A DNA stretch of 64,000 nt, taken from Shimazuella alba. GTDB taxonomy: Bacteria; Bacillota; Bacilli; Thermoactinomycetales; Thermoactinomycetaceae. The stretch covers positions 1-64,000 of the forward strand of contig NZ_WUUL01000005.1 in NCBI RefSeq assembly GCF_009831235.1, given 5' to 3'. Positions within the stretch are counted from its first letter, which is position 1. Every line of letters begins with the position of its first letter. A program made the position numbers and the translations under genes. The notes beneath the pieces are model-generated. The model did not search any database. It was not told where the DNA came from and worked only from the letters and a program-made list of their open reading frames with translations. Below are positions 52,250 through 61,069 of this stretch, in pieces.

Positions 52250-52430
52250 TCAGCGCCAACGGGCAACAAACTAAACCAAAATTCATCGAACACCATCGAT
52301 AGAACAAAGGTTTAATACCCCCAGCTGAGACCACGATTAATGGGGGGATCGTGGTCAAAGCGAACATGTAACATGTTGGACGGAAGGTCGGTCTCTAGCT
52401 GCTGCAGCAACTAGAAACTGGCCACCGACA

Positions 52431-52490
52431 AAATTCTAACCTTCCTATAGATAGCAAGAAAAACAAGGAAAAGTCTTTCCTTGTTTTTTT
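52431..52490 (+). terminator. Shared 3' motif and terminator behind the first foreign membrane gene
   Basis: AAATTCTAACCTTC (52431-52444) is identical to the 14 bases at 52891-52904. A terminator follows: AAAACAAGGAAA pairs with TTTCCTTGTTTT plus a T run to 52490. Confidence 0.7.
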
Positions 52491-52585
52491 ATTTTAAAAT
52501 GTACAAAATTTATACAAAAGCTGATATACTAACAGTAACTGTCCGACGTCCACAAAGTGGACTCACTTGCGAAGGAAGTACTTCG

Positions 52586-52837
52586 ATGTCTCAGTTCGAC
52601 CTGAACCAGATCAAGACCCAGCTCTCCGACGGCTTCCAGAAGCACCGGAAGCTCATCGTGACCGTGCTGCTGGTCGCTCTGGTGGTCGGTGTGATCATCC
52701 CCGTGGTCCTGTGGCTCCTCGAGAAGATCATCCTGGGTCTCATCATCGGCGGCGCGCTGATGGCTCTCTTCTACGTCCTCAACGGCAAGTTCCGGACGTG
52801 GGTCAACAACAAGATCAAGGGCTTCTTCCGGAAGTAA
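52586..52837 (+). CDS. Foreign high-GC 83-residue membrane protein
   Basis: The frame begins MSQFDLNQIKTQLSDGFQKH, has two spans (LIVTVLLVALVVGVIIPVVL; IILGLIIGGALMALFYVL) and ends in a basic amphipathic helix (WVNNKIKGFFRK). AAGGAAG lies 7 nt before the ATG. Codons are nearly all C/G-ending. The leader has TATACT, GTCCGAC and the hairpin GTCCACAAAGTGGAC. After the stop there is a GC-rich hairpin and then the same 14-base motif as behind the previous gene. Function unknown. Confidence 0.58.
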   Translation: MSQFDLNQIKTQLSDGFQKHRKLIVTVLLVALVVGVIIPVVLWLLEKIILGLIIGGALMALFYVLNGKFRTWVNNKIKGFFRK

Positions 52838-52890
52838 CCCGGACGGCGGCCGCTCTCCCCTGCATCAAGCAGCGGGAGATCGGCCCCAGC

Positions 52891-52949
52891 AAATTCTAAC
52901 CTTCACATATACGATAAAAACCAAGACTGGTTGTCAGGTCTTGGTTTTT
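52891..52949 (+). terminator. Shared 3' motif and terminator behind the second foreign membrane gene
   Basis: AAATTCTAACCTTC repeats exactly the motif at 52431. The stem AAAAACCAAGACT with AGGTCTTGGTTTTT (52916-52949) follows. Confidence 0.7.
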
Positions 52950-53187
52950 CATTTTCATAATAAATAAAAACCTCCTTGCATTCATCCAGTAGTCATGATA
53001 TTCTGTTTCTGATTGAAAATTGAAAGGGTGAACCAAAAGCCAATGATCTACTAATCCTATTTCCAAAAAACATTTCAATACGAAATTTTTTATCTGGATA
53101 GGATTGGTATGGGCTTTTATATATATGTGACAAAAACTCGGTATGCTCTGCACTTGGAGTGTATTCTCTTTTTGTCGCGCCTACCTC

Positions 53188-53220
53188 TCCTCTATCCAGA
53201 AATATGGATGGAGGTTTTTT
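53188..53220 (+). promoter_or_regulatory. Attenuator in the ABC-F leader
   Basis: CCTCTATCC (53188-53196) pairs with GGATGGAGG (53205-53213) with one G-U pair, and seven T residues follow, so it is an intrinsic terminator. The GGAGG of its 3' arm is also the ribosome binding site of the ABC-F gene at 53222. Antibiotic-resistance ABC-F genes are commonly controlled by such attenuators, which open when drug-stalled ribosomes occupy the leader. Confidence 0.65.
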
Positions 53221-53221
53221 T

Positions 53222-54797
53222 ATGATATTGGAGATGAACCATGTAAAAAAGCAATTTGGAGACCGTCTGTTATTCTCAATTGACCAACTGCGGATCGGGA
53301 AAGGTGATCGCATTGGTTTAATCGGAAGAAATGGAACGGGGAAAACAACTTTACTAGACATCATTGCGGGGATACAAAATGTGGACGCAGGAGAGATCAC
53401 AACACGAGCTACCATCGCCACTATTCCTCAAATACAAAAAAACAATCACTTTCAAAGCGGTGGAGAGATGACACAAACAGCTATTCAAGAAGCCTTTGCA
53501 AAAACACCTGATGTCTTGTTAGCTGATGAACCAACAAGCAACTTGGATATCAAAAGTATCAAACAGCTGGAACAAAAATTTCTTCGCTAGGTGCAATGGT
53601 CATTATCTCCCACGATCGATCCTTTCTCGATGCCATCTGCAACAAAATATGGGAAGTGGAGAATCAGGCTGTCACCGTTTTTTCAGGTAATTACCAAACG
53701 TATTCCACTTGGAAAAAACAACAGAAAAAAAACAAGCCGAAGAATATGAGCAATATCAAAAAAAGAAAAAACAGTTGGAACACGCTATCTTGCTAAAAAA
53801 ACAAAAAGCAGAAAAGATGATCAAACCTCCATCAAAACGAATGGGAACCTCAGAAACCAGACTGTGGAAAGTGAATAAAGGAGTCCAACAAAAAGCAGTA
53901 CACCAAACGATCGATGCCATAAAAACCCGCATAGACAAGTTAGAAAAAATAGAAAAACCACAAGAATTACCTGTAGTGAAAATGAATCTGCCGAGCGAAT
54001 CACCTCTCACCAATAAAACGGTGATTCAAGCAAAGGAAATCTCTGCAGTCATCGATGGGAGAACGTTATGGAAAGATGCTTCTTTTACCATTCGCACAGG
54101 AACAAAAACAGCAATCATCGGTGAAAATGGTGCTGGAAAAACGACATTGCTCAAACGGTTTCTGCAAAACCACTTGGAAGGAATTCAAATTAGTGCAGGC
54201 GTAAAATGGGGATATTTTAGCCAGCAAATCGACATTCTCGATCCTGCGAAATCCATTTTAGACAATGTACAAGCAACAGCTGTCCAATCCGCAGAAATGG
54301 TACGAACTGTGCTAGCGCGACTTTTATTCACTGGTAACGATGTCTATAAACCTGTAGAAGTACTCAGCGGCGGTGAACAAGTAAAAGTAGCATTTGCTAA
54401 GATTTTTCTCAGTGACATGAATGTGTTAGTGATGGATGAACCAACTAATTTTTTAGATATGGAGAGCATCCACGCATTAGAACAACTGCTGTCTCACTAT
54501 GAGGGAACCGTTATTTTTGTCTCTCATGATCGCCGGTTTATTCAAAATCTAGCTGATCATATTTTAGAGATTAAAAATAGTAAGATTACTTCCTATACCG
54601 GTTCTATAGAAGCTTACCAAGCAAAACAACAAAGTTCATCCCAGCCAAATGAAGAAGAACTGCTCCTTATCGAAACAAAGTTAACGGAAATTTTAAGCCG
54701 CTTAAGTATAGAGCCTTCAGCCGAGTTGGAAAAAGAATTTACAACGATCCTCCAACGTCGAAAGGAATTAAACCAACAAAAGAAAGGAGCAAAATAA
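53222..54797 (+). pseudogene. ABC-F ribosomal-protection-type ATPase with two frameshifts
   Basis: Joined frames give a normal ABC-F protein of about 525 residues. NBD1 has GRNGTGKTT and SGGEMTQTAIQEAFA, then LLADEPTSNLD. A 1-base shift in an A run near 53577 leads into AMVIISHDRSFLDAICNKIW. A second shift in the A run near 53727 leads into the charged linker, and NBD2 follows (GENGAGKTT; VLSGGEQVKVAFAK; LVMDEPTNFLD). ABC-F proteins of the Vga/Msr/VmlR type dislodge streptogramin A, lincosamides or macrolides from ribosomes. The virginiamycin B lyase gene follows after 1 nt. Both shifts are in homopolymers, so sequencing error is possible. Confidence 0.8.
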
Positions 54798-54798
54798 T

Positions 54799-55689
54799 AT
54801 GCAGATCCATTTTCAAGAGTTTCAGCTTCCCTCTTCTTTAGCTGCTCCATATGGCATTACAGTCAGCAAGGAGGGAGAGGTTTGGTTTACGGCAAACAAA
54901 GGCAATAAGCTTGGAAAACTAACAGCAGATGGAAAACATACAGTAATCGACATTCCGACTAAAAATGCAGGACTTATGATCATCACTGCCACCACAAGTG
55001 GAGAGATTTGGTTTACAGAAAATCAAGCAAATCAAATCGGAAAAAGAGACGAAACTGGAAAGATCATGGAATATCCGCTGCCTACAGAAAACGCAGGACC
55101 TTATGGGATAGCCGAAGGATTAGCAGGAACGATCTGGTTTACAGCATTATTAGCAAATAAAATCGGAAAAAGAGATCCAAATGGGAAAATAAGTGAGTAC
55201 GATATCCCTACTCCAAACTCCTATCCCTCGTTTTTGACACTTGGATCTGATGGGAATATTTGGTTCACGGAGAATACGGCTAACAAAATCGGAAAAATCA
55301 CACCTGAGGGAAAGATTACAGAATATGTGATTCCTACACCTAATTCAGGACCAGTCGGGATTACCAGTGGTCCAGATGGATGCCTTTGGTTTGTAGAGAT
55401 AAATGGAAATAAAATTGGAAGAATAAGCCCAGCAGGAGTGCTAACCGAATATCTCCTTCCTACTAAAAACGCAAGACCTCATGCCATCACTGCTGGGTTT
55501 TATGATGATCTATGGTTTAGCGAATGGGGCTGCAATCAGATTGGAAGAATTACGATAGATGGAGAGATAACGGAATATCCTATTCCGACTAAAAATGCAG
55601 AACCACATGGAATTATCAGCGGAAAAGATGGGGACATTTGGTTTGCTGAAGAATGTGGCAGTATTGGACGAATTTTAAGTTCAAAATAG
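54799..55689 (+). CDS. vgb: Virginiamycin B lyase (streptogramin B inactivation)
   Basis: The 296-residue protein is a seven-bladed beta-propeller of repeated units such as GEIWFTENQANQIGK and ITEYVIPTPNSGPVGIT. The late blades carry NARPHAITAG and NAEPHGIISG, corresponding to the catalytic His/Glu region of Vgb, which linearises type B streptogramins by an elimination reaction. Length matches Vgb. AAAGGAG precedes the ATG. It is co-transcribed with the ABC-F gene, so the operon would counter both streptogramin components. Related lyase-like propellers with other functions exist. Confidence 0.87.
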   Translation: MQIHFQEFQLPSSLAAPYGITVSKEGEVWFTANKGNKLGKLTADGKHTVIDIPTKNAGLMIITATTSGEIWFTENQANQIGKRDETGKIMEYPLPTENAGPYGIAEGLAGTIWFTALLANKIGKRDPNGKISEYDIPTPNSYPSFLTLGSDGNIWFTENTANKIGKITPEGKITEYVIPTPNSGPVGITSGPDGCLWFVEINGNKIGRISPAGVLTEYLLPTKNARPHAITAGFYDDLWFSEWGCNQIGRITIDGEITEYPIPTKNAEPHGIISGKDGDIWFAEECGSIGRILSSK

Positions 55690-55716
55690 CACGTTAAATC
55701 GAATACCGAAATGACG

Positions 55717-55748
55717 AAAACGGCTTTGTTTGAAACAAAGCCGTTTTT
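55717..55748 (+). terminator. Terminator of the streptogramin operon
   Basis: AAAACGGCTTTGTTT pairs perfectly with AAACAAAGCCGTTTT around a 2-3 nt loop with a T run. Confidence 0.92.
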
Positions 55749-55801
55749 CTTACATAAAGAAAAGAATACATTTATCTTTGACTAACTGCTCCAACGCAAA
55801 C

Positions 55802-57649
55802 TTATCTGGACCTAGAGGCACCACGGCGGTAGAGTAAAATACCTGTACCAACTAGTAGTAAAACAACACCACCGCCGATAGCAGAGATATAGTTTGTCGC
55901 TGTTTTAGGCAAGACCCCGCCTGCAATAGATGTATTTGGTATTGGCTTCACTTCAAATGAAGTGCTAGAAGATAACGGATTGTTTTTTTCATAAACTTTT
56001 CCATCCACAACACCTATAAACTGCACAAAAGCAATATACTGTCCTGCTTTAAGTTGTTTATCGAACGTATGGGATAGGGATAAAGCTGTTGCATTTTCTT
56101 TGATGTATTGAAATCCTTCTATCACCTTGGCATTTTTGGAACCTATACCAATCAACCACGCACCTTTCACTTTCTTAGCTTGTTTGATCGTTGCACTTAC
56201 TTTGTGTTTTCCATTTACATACTGATGTTTCATGGTTAAAACTGGCTTTACGGGGTTTTCAACCGATTTTATCACAACAGGTGTGCTGGCAAATAAGGCA
56301 TTATTTTCGCCATAAACTTTCTCATCCACAACGCCCACGAATTTCACAAAGGCAACATACTCTCCTGCTTTAAGTTGTTTATCGAACGTATGGGATAGAG
56401 ATAAAGCTGTTGCATTTTCTTTGATGTATTGAAATCCTTCTATTGCTTTGGCATTTTTGGAACCTATACCGATCAACCAAGTACCTTTCACTTTCTTAGC
56501 CTGTTTGATCGTTGCATTTACTTTGTGTTTTCCATTTACATACTGATGTTTCATGGTTAAAACTGGCTTTACGGGGTTTTCAACCGATTTTATCACAACA
56601 GGTGTGCTGGCAAACAAGGCATTATTTTCGCCATAAACTTTCTCATCCACAACGCCCACGAATTTCACAAAGGCAACATACTCTCCTGCTTTAAGTTGGT
56701 TATCGAACGTATGGGATAGGGATAAAGCTGTTGCATTTTCTTTGATGTATTGAAATCCTTCTACTGCTTTGGCATTTTTTGAACCTATACCGATCAACCA
56801 AGTACCCTTCACTTTCTTAGCCTGTTTGATTGTGCCACTTACTTTGTGCTTTCCATTCACATCTTTATATTCTGCGGTTAAAACTGGTTTTACGGGATTA
56901 TCAGGCGATTTTATCGTGACAAGTATGCTAGCAGACAATGCACTCTTTTTCCCATCCACAATACCTTTGAATTTAGCGAAGGCAATATACTCCCCTGGTT
57001 TTAGGTGTTTGTCAAAGGTATAGGAGACAGATAAATCCGTTGCATTTTTTTTGGAGTATCGAAATCCTTCTATCGCTTCCGTATCTTTTGAACCAACGCC
57101 AATCAGCCAAGTACCTTTCACTTTCTCAGCCTGTTTGATCGTAGCACTTACTTTGAGCTTTCCACCACCGTCTTCATGCTTGATGGTTAGAACTGGATTT
57201 GTAGGATTGTCAGCCGACTTAGAAGTTACAGGTACGCTGGCAAAAAGTGCGTTCGTTTTTCCGTCTTTTTCATCATAAAGTTTTCCATCTACCATACCCG
57301 TGAATTTAACAAAGGCAACATATTCTCCTGGTTCTAAGGCTTTATCAAATGTATAGGAAAGGGATAAATTCGTTACATTTTTTTTGGTATATAGAAAGTC
57401 TTCAAACGCTTCCGAATCCTTTGGGCCGATACCAATCATCCAATCGCCTTTTACTTTTTTACCATTTTTGATCGTTCCGCTTACTTGGTGTTTTCCATTT
57501 ATATATTCATGTTTAATGGTTATACCTGCTTCAGAGGAAACCACATTCACTCCACTTGACTCTTTGGCGAATAAAGCACTAGGACTAACTATCAATAGAT
57601 AAGAAAGGAGCATGTATACGGATACAAACAAAGAAAGTTTTCTCTTCAC
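55802..57649 (-). CDS. LPKTA-anchored surface protein with five repeats
   Basis: The 615-residue protein has a signal peptide (residues 1-28, ending ALFAKES). Five repeats of about 107 residues each contain KVKGTWLIGIGSKNAKAIEG-like and SLSHTFDKQLKAGEYVAFVK-like segments. It ends with LPKTATNYISAIGGGVVLLL and RRGASRSR, a sorting signal of the LPXTA type used by class D sortases, some of which act in sporulating cells. GGAGGG lies 6 nt before the GTG start. Repeats 3 and 4 are nearly identical in DNA (321-bp period). No sortase gene is in the window. Ligand unknown. Confidence 0.8.
   Translation of the reverse strand: MKRKLSLFVSVYMLLSYLLIVSPSALFAKESSGVNVVSSEAGITIKHEYINGKHQVSGTIKNGKKVKGDWMIGIGPKDSEAFEDFLYTKKNVTNLSLSYTFDKALEPGEYVAFVKFTGMVDGKLYDEKDGKTNALFASVPVTSKSADNPTNPVLTIKHEDGGGKLKVSATIKQAEKVKGTWLIGVGSKDTEAIEGFRYSKKNATDLSVSYTFDKHLKPGEYIAFAKFKGIVDGKKSALSASILVTIKSPDNPVKPVLTAEYKDVNGKHKVSGTIKQAKKVKGTWLIGIGSKNAKAVEGFQYIKENATALSLSHTFDNQLKAGEYVAFVKFVGVVDEKVYGENNALFASTPVVIKSVENPVKPVLTMKHQYVNGKHKVNATIKQAKKVKGTWLIGIGSKNAKAIEGFQYIKENATALSLSHTFDKQLKAGEYVAFVKFVGVVDEKVYGENNALFASTPVVIKSVENPVKPVLTMKHQYVNGKHKVSATIKQAKKVKGAWLIGIGSKNAKVIEGFQYIKENATALSLSHTFDKQLKAGQYIAFVQFIGVVDGKVYEKNNPLSSSTSFEVKPIPNTSIAGGVLPKTATNYISAIGGGVVLLLVGTGILLYRRGASRSR
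56190..56840 (-). repeat. Near-identical 321-bp tandem repeats in the surface gene
   Basis: The stretch around 56191-56500 recurs at 56512-56821 with only a few base changes, a period of 321 bp (107 codons). Older, more diverged copies extend to about 57540. Confidence 0.8.
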
Positions 57650-57792
57650 ACCAGTCCCTCCTCTTCATTTATTTATATTTTAAAAATATTTCTACTTCAA
57701 ACTTTATTTTAGTCCAGCAGACTTGTCAATTGATTTCCCTATTCCAATTAGGAATTTTTCCATTTAAAAAATGAATTCCTTGAGTGAAAAAT

Positions 57793-57827
57793 AAAAAAGA
57801 GCAGATCACCTAATATCTGCTCTTTTT
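57793..57827 (-). terminator. sleB terminator
   Basis: AAAAAGAGCAGAT pairs with ATCTGCTCTTTTT around an 8-nt loop, just past the sleB stop. Confidence 0.9.
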
Positions 57828-57828
57828 G

Positions 57829-58593
57829 TTACTCTTTAAAGAATACATGTTTACCGATTTTCACTGTTTTATGCTTCTTTGCTTCATCAAACATCCAACC
57901 GGAAGTAGCTATCTCTGGGTTAAAGTAAAAGGTAGCTCCCTTCGTTGGATCAACACCACGAAGTGCTTCACGAGCGGCTTTATATGCTTCTTTGCTTGGT
58001 TTCAAAGCAAATTGCCCATCACTGACTGCAGTAAATGCTTTTGGCTCATAAATAACTCCCTTGATCGTACGTGGAAATCCCTTCGTTTCTGTTCGATTTA
58101 AAATAACTGCTGAAACTGCTACTTTCCCCGAAAATTTCTCCCCACGAGCTTCACTATGAACAGCTTTCGCTAGAAGTCGTACTTCTTCCGATGTTGCATT
58201 TGTTGCTTTTAATTGATGGGTCTTTGTCTTTTTTGGTTGTACCTTTTGGGAATTCATTTTTGAAGTTGACGGAGTTGGTTTTCCTTGTTTGGCAGTGGTT
58301 AGTTGATGGAGTTTCGTTCTTGTATCCTGATTCAGAATCCCATTGATAGGCAAACGATGAATTGTTTGAAACTGTGCAATACTATTTCGTGTATAGTCAT
58401 CATCAACACGATTGATTGGCTTACGATAAAAACCTAATTTCTTTAGACGCAGTTGTGCATCCCTTACTTGTAACGTCTTTTCCCTTTTCATATCTATAGT
58501 AGAATATGCCGAATGTGATGGTTGTAATTGTGTCGGCACATAAATAAAACTAAATAGTGATGAAAAAACAAGTACATATTTGGTAATAAACAT
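57829..58593 (-). CDS. sleB: Spore cortex-lytic enzyme SleB
   Basis: This 254-residue protein has a signal peptide (residues 1-29), a peptidoglycan-binding domain (RDAQLRLKKLGFYRKPINRV; NSIAQFQTIHRLPINGILNQ, about 43-95), a basic Ser/Thr/Lys linker and the hydrolase domain (VRLLAKAVHSEARGEKFSGK; GATFYFNPEIATSGWMF). The Glu in HSEARGE is the expected catalytic residue. SleB is a lytic transglycosylase acting on muramic-lactam cortex during germination. GAGGAGG precedes the ATG. No ypeB, its usual partner, adjoins it here. Confidence 0.92.
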   Translation of the reverse strand: MFITKYVLVFSSLFSFIYVPTQLQPSHSAYSTIDMKREKTLQVRDAQLRLKKLGFYRKPINRVDDDYTRNSIAQFQTIHRLPINGILNQDTRTKLHQLTTAKQGKPTPSTSKMNSQKVQPKKTKTHQLKATNATSEEVRLLAKAVHSEARGEKFSGKVAVSAVILNRTETKGFPRTIKGVIYEPKAFTAVSDGQFALKPSKEAYKAAREALRGVDPTKGATFYFNPEIATSGWMFDEAKKHKTVKIGKHVFFKE

Positions 58594-58912
58594 GCGTGAT
58601 GTCCTCCTCTTTCTTGTTTTGCCAATGGGATTCGGAACACTCGTCCCATTATAAGGGGATCATTACATGCAAACTACCGGCAAAGTTTTCCGTCCAACAA
58701 TTGGATTTGACAAATAGAGGTAACGTTACTTAGATATCAAGCTAAGCAGTGTTTTTCTGATGGTCTACCAGAAGAAAAGACTCATTTCTATCACTGTTTA
58801 GGCGAATTGAGCTTTGTCGCACGGTTTGCTGGTTTTAGATCTGATAAAAGAAAGCTATTTCCTCTGATATAATAAAGATGCCCACACGCAAGCTACAAAA
58901 ATATGAGGAATC
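58594..58912. other. Intergenic region with a possible coding remnant and a promoter
   Basis: A plus-strand frame ending near 58872 reads YQAKQCFSDGLPEEKTHFYH then LGELSFVARFAGFRSDKRKL without a start codon, possibly the end of a lost gene. Its last codons overlap a TGATATAAT extended -10 box at about 58865-58872 that serves the next gene. Confidence 0.35.
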
Positions 58913-60193
58913 ATGGCTATACAAAAAAAATCCACATGGCTCTTCTGCTTGACGTTGTCGTTGCTCTATGCAGTGATCGTGAATGCATACTACCTATACC
59001 CCTTCTCAAGGGTGTTGGAGCAAGCAGGTTGGGGTGACAAGCTACATTGGATCGAGTTCTCCTTTGAGGCAGGCACATTGCTCGGCATGGTGGTGTTGAT
59101 TCCACTGACTATATGGCACTTCCCGACCAAGTTACCTATGTATCACATCTGCCTGGGCATTGCTCGCCGCGATGCTGGGGACAGGCTATTTGATCGTGTT
59201 TCAAGTACCTGTGCTGTGGCTACTGATCAGCTTGCGTGCCATGACAGGTATTTGTGCAGCGATCTTGTTCCAAGTTTGTCTCGATTTCTTTCACTGGGGA
59301 ATCTGGCAAAAGGGGAGCAAAACCAACTTTGAGCAGGCAATTGGTGAGGAGCAATCTCGCCGTAACAATCTCTGCATTTTGTTAGGCTCCTCATTCTATT
59401 TCGTGACGTTTTGGCAGTTGGGAACAAACGATAGTTCTCACCTAGCCTGGTTTTCTACGGTGCTTGGTGCGATGGTAGTATTCGCTCTCTTGACGTTGGG
59501 CACATACCGCTTTCCAAAGGAACTAACATTCCCAAAGCCCAAAGCATCCACGATCAAGGTTTCTGTACAACCGGTTTCGCTCAGCGGGCTCTTTACCCGT
59601 CTAGCGATGATTTACGCTCCAGCTTGGGCAATGCTGGTGGCTGTGAATACGTACTTGCAACGGTATCTTCCCACGTTTGTGATGATCCCACTGATCACCG
59701 TCTGCGGATTGGTTGTAGGAAGCATGCTAGGCAACAAGCTGGGTCTAAGTTGGCTCCATGTTGGAATAGCCTGATCGTTCAAACGGGATTTGGCTTGATA
59801 AGCGTCTGTCCAGTGCTATTCTGGGTTACCAAGTCACCGGTCGTCCTGGCACTAGCGCTGTTGATTCTTTGGATTGGTGCGTCTTTCCAGGGAGTTGTCA
59901 TCAACCGAGTGCTTCTGGTGCATGTACCAGAGAAGCAGAAGATCCTAGTGCAAAATATACACTCGCTAGCCCACAAACCTGGGCTACTGTTGATCGCACC
60001 GATTGGTATGGTTGAGTCAGTCATAGGCACCCGTTGGATGTGGCTGACGATACTGGTACTCGTGCCGATCGGTATCTTCAGTGCTAAGCAATTTCGTCTG
60101 CTTCAGCCAAGTGAAGCGGATAAACAGGAGCGCCGGCATTCGTTTGCCGGTGTACTGCTAGGAGTTACCCTGCATTTCACCCGGCGGTGGTAA
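58913..60193 (+). pseudogene. Foreign-composition MFS-like transporter, frameshifted
   Basis: Three frames join into one membrane protein of about 420 residues: LFCLTLSLLYAVIVNAYYLY from 58913, GTGYLIVFQVPVLWLLISLR after a shift near 59150, and SLIVQTGFGLISVCPVLFWV after a second shift near 59765, ending RRHSFAGVLLGVTLHF. Around 10-12 spans are visible. Codons are richer in C/G than the sleB and sodA genes around it. TATAAT and GAGGAATC precede the ATG. It is a dead transferred gene unless both shifts are sequencing errors. Confidence 0.6.
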
Positions 60194-60890
60194 AAAAGAA
60201 AAATACCGTCGATAGCCCTTTGTGTAGCTAAATTGCACAGAGGGCATCCCATTTTACAGTTCTAGATTAAAAGAAAGAATACACAACAGCCAAACACATC
60301 GATCCTCGTCAGCAGTTGAGTAAGTTTTGATGTGAAAACGACGGACCAATAGGTGTCCTTTAAAACTAAGAACACAGGTGTCACAGTGGAGAGTGGAGAA
60401 AGGTAGATAGTCCTTCTTCTTCTCGTACTTCTTGTCTCAGATCTTCTTGCCTAGGGCCTTACCAGGGCTTCACATGGAACCTCAACGATAATAGAGAAAT
60501 TCCGTTTTAAAAATAGTCAACCTGTTGAAGTCTGGGATGTAGGCACAAGTAGAATGAATTAACCTCCAAACAATGTAAAAAAAACTCTCTTCTTCTAAAA
60601 AAGATGTAAAGGCAATAAAAACAACCAACTACTTGGCGTACAATAGTCGGTTTAAACATGTCTAAAATGTGTCTGAACATACAATTTACTTATTGGGTAC
60701 CGTAAGGAAAAGTTCATTTACAAATTAAGGGAATTATAAAGAAGCTTGTTCAATTTTATTCTCTTTTCGTTTCCAAATGTTTACATCATGTTTTGTTAAA
60801 AAGGTATCAAATTAAATAAATATAGTCCCGGCTATTTAGTCAGTCTGTTGCAAATACTTGATACTGCTATGATGAATTAAAGGAGAAGCC
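60194..60890. other. Gene-poor region with a degenerate foreign fragment
   Basis: A hairpin (GCCCTTTGTGT/CACAGAGGGC) follows the MFS remnant. On the minus strand about 60410-60490 reads SPGKALGKKI, stop, DKKYEKKKDYLPF with GC-rich codons, which looks like another decayed foreign mini-gene. The remainder is AT-rich and empty. Confidence 0.4.
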
Positions 60891-60941
60891 ATGAATGGAA
60901 TGCAAGAACTATTTACAAAGGAATCGTCTCGAAAATCGGCT
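60891..60941 (+). CDS. Possible 16-residue peptide
   Basis: ATG at 60891 has AAAGGAG at ideal spacing and encodes MNGMQELFTKESSRKSA. An overlapping 79-codon frame at 60895 has no site of its own. A TATGAT box lies upstream. It may be a real small peptide or chance. Confidence 0.25.
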
Positions 60942-61026
60942 TAGCGTTGCAAATCCGCATTTTCCTAACCATGTCTTAAATAGAGAAAAATTATCGATTG
61001 ATAAAATTTATTATTTCTTATCTGCC

Positions 61027-61060
61027 AAAAAAAGCAGCCAAATAAATGGCTACTTTTTTG
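61027..61060 (-). terminator. sodA terminator
   Basis: On the minus strand CAAAAAAGTAGCC pairs with GGCTGCTTTTTTT with one mismatch, followed by T residues. Confidence 0.8.
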
Positions 61061-61069
61061 TAAGCATTT

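Noticed and set aside
51532-52296. Long plus- and minus-strand frames overlapping the high-GC membrane gene (Arg/Ala-rich products)
   Set aside because: They are stop-poor shadows caused by the GC-rich codons; they lack start signals and have composition expected from reverse or shifted frames of the real gene.
56191-56694. Two identical 60-codon plus-strand frames
   Set aside because: They are antisense shadows of the repeated surface-protein gene and recur only because the DNA repeats.
55800-57600. Regular DNA repeats considered as a CRISPR array
   Set aside because: The period is about 321 bp, the repeats are in frame and encode protein domains, and there are no short spacers. No CRISPR array was seen anywhere in the window.
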